Shown: positions 61,903 through 64,000 of the stretch, in pieces
How the letters are laid out: every line of letters begins with the position of its first letter
Numbering within the stretch: position 1 is the stretch's first letter
From: CAKZQX01 sp034436755
GTDB lineage: Bacteria; Chloroflexota; Chloroflexia; Chloroflexales; Chloroflexaceae
Reading direction: 5' to 3'
DNA: 64,000 nt
Assembly (NCBI GenBank): GCA_034436755.1
Contig: DAOTVB010000030.1
Span: 42,261 to 106,260 of the forward strand
Program-made: the position numbers and the translations under genes
Notes under the pieces: model-generated
Told to the model about the DNA's origin: nothing
Databases searched by the model: none
Seen by the model: the letters and a program-made list of their open reading frames with translations, nothing else

Positions 61903-62148
61903 CTAGGCCGACCCGTGCTCATCAAGATAGTTCAACGCATCGCCGACCGTTGCAATTTTCTCGGCGTCTTCATCAGGAATTTCGACACCGAACTCCTCTT
62001 CGAGTGACATAATCAACTCGACCAGGTCAAGCGAGTCGGCTTTGAGATCCTCAACAAAGGATGCATCGGGGATAACCTGACTCTCCTCAACCCCCAGTTG
62101 CTCCACAACGATCCTGCGCAACCGCACTTCCATCTCAGGTGAGGCCAT
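61903..62148 (-). CDS. acpP: Acyl carrier protein
   Basis: 81 residues from the ATG at 62146-62148. The phosphopantetheine site is DSLDLVEL with Ser39; helix II follows as VELIMSLEEEFGVEIPDEDAEKIATVGDALNYLDEH. The N-terminal helix is EMEVRLRRIVVEQLGVEES. It carries fatty-acid intermediates. The accC-asp23-nusB group lies upstream on the same strand; nusB ends 85 bp before this start. The assignment is secure. Confidence 0.95.
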   Translation of the reverse strand: MASPEMEVRLRRIVVEQLGVEESQVIPDASFVEDLKADSLDLVELIMSLEEEFGVEIPDEDAEKIATVGDALNYLDEHGSA

Positions 62149-62233
62149 CGACAACCACCTTTCGCACAACAATAACGATACGAAAACGAACGAGCATTAC
62201 TACCCCGAACGGGTGCGATCCGGGAGCACCGTT

Positions 62234-62662
62234 CTATTCCTGTTGCCCGTCCATATGGCGGCCTACCACTGTACCAAGAACCCCATTGACAAAGCGACTG
62301 GAATTGTCGCTGCCAAAATGCTTGGCAAGCTCAACCGCTTCATTAATCACCGCCTTCACCGGGGTTTGCTCGATATCATCGATCAGCAACTCAAACAGGG
62401 CAATCCGCAGAACGGCCTTATCCACCCCGGGCATCTGCGTAACCGGCCAGTTGGGAGCTGCTTCCTCGATAACCCGGTCAAGATACGAGCGATGTTCCCA
62501 GACGCCCAGCACAATCCGCTGTAAAAAGCGCTTGCCATCCGAAGGCAGCAGTTCCTCTTGAAGCCGCCGTTCCAGCACCATATCCAGGGCATGGTCGGTC
62601 AAATCGACTTCAAACAGAATCTGCAATGCCGCAATCCGCACACGGTGACGGAGACTAGCCAC
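62234..62662 (-). CDS. nusB: Transcription antitermination protein NusB
   Basis: 142 residues, all helical. RHRVRIAALQILFEVDLTDHALDMVLERR starts it, and typical later segments are LQRIVLGVWEHRSYLDRVIEEAAPNWPVTQMPGVDKAVLRIALFELL and KAVINEAVELAKHFGSDNSSRFVNGVLGTV. It binds boxA RNA with S10 during ribosomal RNA transcription. It overlaps the end of the Asp23 gene by eight bases, so the two are coupled. Confidence 0.95.
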   Translation of the reverse strand: MASLRHRVRIAALQILFEVDLTDHALDMVLERRLQEELLPSDGKRFLQRIVLGVWEHRSYLDRVIEEAAPNWPVTQMPGVDKAVLRIALFELLIDDIEQTPVKAVINEAVELAKHFGSDNSSRFVNGVLGTVVGRHMDGQQE

Positions 62663-63011
62663 GACCTACCTCGACATCTTGTATGTAGACATTGACTTGA
62701 TCCACCGCCATGCCCACAAGTTCCCGAATAGCCGCAGCCACGGTTGCCTGGACTGCCATGCCCAACTCCAGCAAATTACTATCGGGGGTTGCAACGAGGT
62801 AGCAGTTTGCCCGTACGGCATTCTGCGTCACCTGAACCAGCACCCCCGCATCGCTGACTGCCTGCCCCAGCAGTGACCCGATATTTGCGCGCGGCACATG
62901 CCCCAGTCGCGCAACGCCGGGCACGGCCTGCGCCGTCTGACTGATAACTGCAGTCAGCACCTGGGGTGCGATAGTCACACTCCCATTTGGTTGTAGAAGT
63001 ACCGTATGCAT
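62655..63011 (-). CDS. Asp23/Gls24 family protein
   Basis: 118 residues from the ATG at 63009-63011. The family core is GSVTIAPQVLTAVISQTAQAVPGVARLG, then NAVRANCYLVATPDSNLLELGMAVQATVAAAIRELVGMAVDQVNVYIQDVEV. Members are envelope-stress or membrane-proximal proteins in Gram-positives and are often found between accC and nusB, as here. The start is eight bases after the accC stop. Confidence 0.9.
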   Translation of the reverse strand: MHTVLLQPNGSVTIAPQVLTAVISQTAQAVPGVARLGHVPRANIGSLLGQAVSDAGVLVQVTQNAVRANCYLVATPDSNLLELGMAVQATVAAAIRELVGMAVDQVNVYIQDVEVGRG

Positions 63012-63019
63012 TCTGGTAA

Positions 63020-64000
63020 CTATGCCACAACCGCTTCCCGTTCCTTCCACTTCTGCATAAACTCGCCGACATAGTGGATGGAGATATTCCCGGAACGGAA
63101 CGCGGGATCATCAATCAGCGCAAGCTGGAAGGGTATCGTCGACTTGATACTACCTTCAAGAATACACTCGTTCAGCGCTCGCCGCATGCGATCAAGCGCT
63201 TCATTACGGTCATCGCCCCAGGTAATGATCTTGGCCATGAGCGAGTCATACGAACTTGGAAGCTTGTACCCAGAATAGAGATGTGTGTCAACACGTACGC
63301 CAGGGCCACCTGGTGGGACAAACAACTCAACCTCCCCAATTGCCGGGAGAAAATCACGTTCTGGATCTTCCGCATTAATACGGCATTCGACTGCGTGCCC
63401 GCGTATTCTAACGTCTTTCTGTTCTAGCGTCAAGCGTTCGCCGGAGGCAACCAGCAACTGCCACTTCACCAGATCGACGCCAGTAATCAGTTCCGTTACC
63501 GGATGCTCGACCTGGATGCGGGTATTCATTTCGATAAAGTAGTAGTTCCCCTGATCATCCATCAGAAACTCGAGCGTTCCGGCATTACGGTAGCCGATGG
63601 CCTGGATACCGCGTACAGCATCCTCGCCCATCTTCGCGCGGAGTTCGGCGTTGACGATGGGTGAGGGCGCTTCTTCGATGATCTTCTGGTGGCGGCGCTG
63701 GGATGAGCAGTCGCGCTCGCCCAGATGAATAGCATTTCCGTGATGATCGGCCAGCACCTGGATCTCAACGTGGCGGACACTCGGCAGATACTTCTCCAGG
63801 ATCAGGTCACCGCGTCCAAAGGCACCTTCGGCCTCGGCCCGCGCCGTGGGGTAGGCGCGCTGTAGCTCGCTCTCGTCGCGGGCAACGCGCATTCCACGCC
63901 CGCCGCCCCCCGCGCTGGGCTTGAGCAGCACCGGATACCCGATCTCGCGTGCCAGGCTGACGGCCTCGTCAATACTGGACAACTCACCTTCCGAACCGGG
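63020..64000 (-). CDS. accC: Biotin carboxylase of acetyl-CoA carboxylase, 5' end outside window
   Basis: The frame is open to the right edge; the last visible upstream residues PGSEGEL belong to the family, so the N-terminal domain is missing by position, not by damage. Visible parts: ATP-grasp SAGGGGRGMRVA, biotin-site HLGERDCSSQRRHQKIIEEAPSP, EMNTRIQVEHPVTELITG, and the C-terminal domain ending in HYVGEFMQKW. AccC carboxylates biotin on BCCP for malonyl-CoA synthesis. It leads an operon with asp23 and nusB. Confidence 0.95.
   Translation of the reverse strand, partial: PGSEGELSSIDEAVSLAREIGYPVLLKPSAGGGGRGMRVARDESELQRAYPTARAEAEGAFGRGDLILEKYLPSVRHVEIQVLADHHGNAIHLGERDCSSQRRHQKIIEEAPSPIVNAELRAKMGEDAVRGIQAIGYRNAGTLEFLMDDQGNYYFIEMNTRIQVEHPVTELITGVDLVKWQLLVASGERLTLEQKDVRIRGHAVECRINAEDPERDFLPAIGEVELFVPPGGPGVRVDTHLYSGYKLPSSYDSLMAKIITWGDDRNEALDRMRRALNECILEGSIKSTIPFQLALIDDPAFRSGNISIHYVGEFMQKWKEREAVVA

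Overview
The window looks like a piece of a chromosome from a filamentous anoxygenic phototroph of the Chloroflexota (Chloroflexales). The main evidence is a bacteriochlorophyll block at 32.6-41.3 kb: a PucC-like carrier, bchF, bchC, bchX, a 62-residue membrane peptide, bchI and bchD. Supporting traits are a LysW-dependent LysK, Thr/Pro-rich lipoproteins, a NACHT-formylglycine-enzyme-like fusion, cyanophycin genes and GC-rich codon use. No chlorosome, reaction-centre, rRNA or CRISPR genes are present, so a genus cannot be named.

Layout. 0-9 kb: end of a DinB-like gene, a CBS protein, cphA and cphB, a DsbA-like lipoprotein whose first active-site cysteine codon is TGA (probable selenocysteine), a membrane-anchored beta-helix protein and phoU. 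9-19.4 kb: a lytic transglycosylase, lysK, a BON protein, a GIDE-domain protein and a four-gene osmoprotectant ABC transporter. 19.8-23 kb: an XRE-cupin-methyltransferase fusion directly coupled to azlCD. 23-28.8 kb: accessory genes (NACHT NTPase, a DUF433/DUF5615 pair, an Old-Yellow-Enzyme relative without the usual catalytic residues, a small membrane protein). 28.8-32.6 kb: a long gene-poor stretch, a radical-SAM-like protein without its cluster cysteines, and a small helical protein. 32.6-41.3 kb: the bch block, preceded by a good sigma-70 promoter. 41.7-52.4 kb: a wall-active PASTA protein, an ECF sigma factor, a membrane-bound BTAD regulator, a BMP-family lipoprotein, a polytopic membrane protein, smpB and an MFS carrier. 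52.6-64 kb: a large von Willebrand protein, an ornithine-cyclodeaminase relative, rtcA with an AAC(3)-like gene, three tRNAs behind a perfect-consensus promoter, tatBC, acpP, nusB, asp23 and the end of accC.

How genes work together. The bch block supplies BchI and BchD of magnesium chelatase, the BchX reductase of chlorophyllide oxidoreductase, and the BchF hydratase and BchC dehydrogenase that convert the C3 vinyl group to acetyl. The H subunit and BchY/BchZ must lie elsewhere. cphA/cphB make and degrade the nitrogen store cyanophycin. The accC-asp23-nusB group and acpP are housekeeping.

Intergenic DNA is rich in dispersed repeats: a ~200-bp foldback family with a base-pair-covarying central hairpin, a ~110-bp palindromic family that is tandem near 59.5 kb, a GTAGGGTGCAT family, and short arrays whose units differ in sequence but are all seven bases long. 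The strongest novelty candidates are the predicted selenoprotein with a SECIS-like hairpin, the cluster-less radical-SAM homologue, the FtsQ-like tail on BchX, and the covarying foldback elements.
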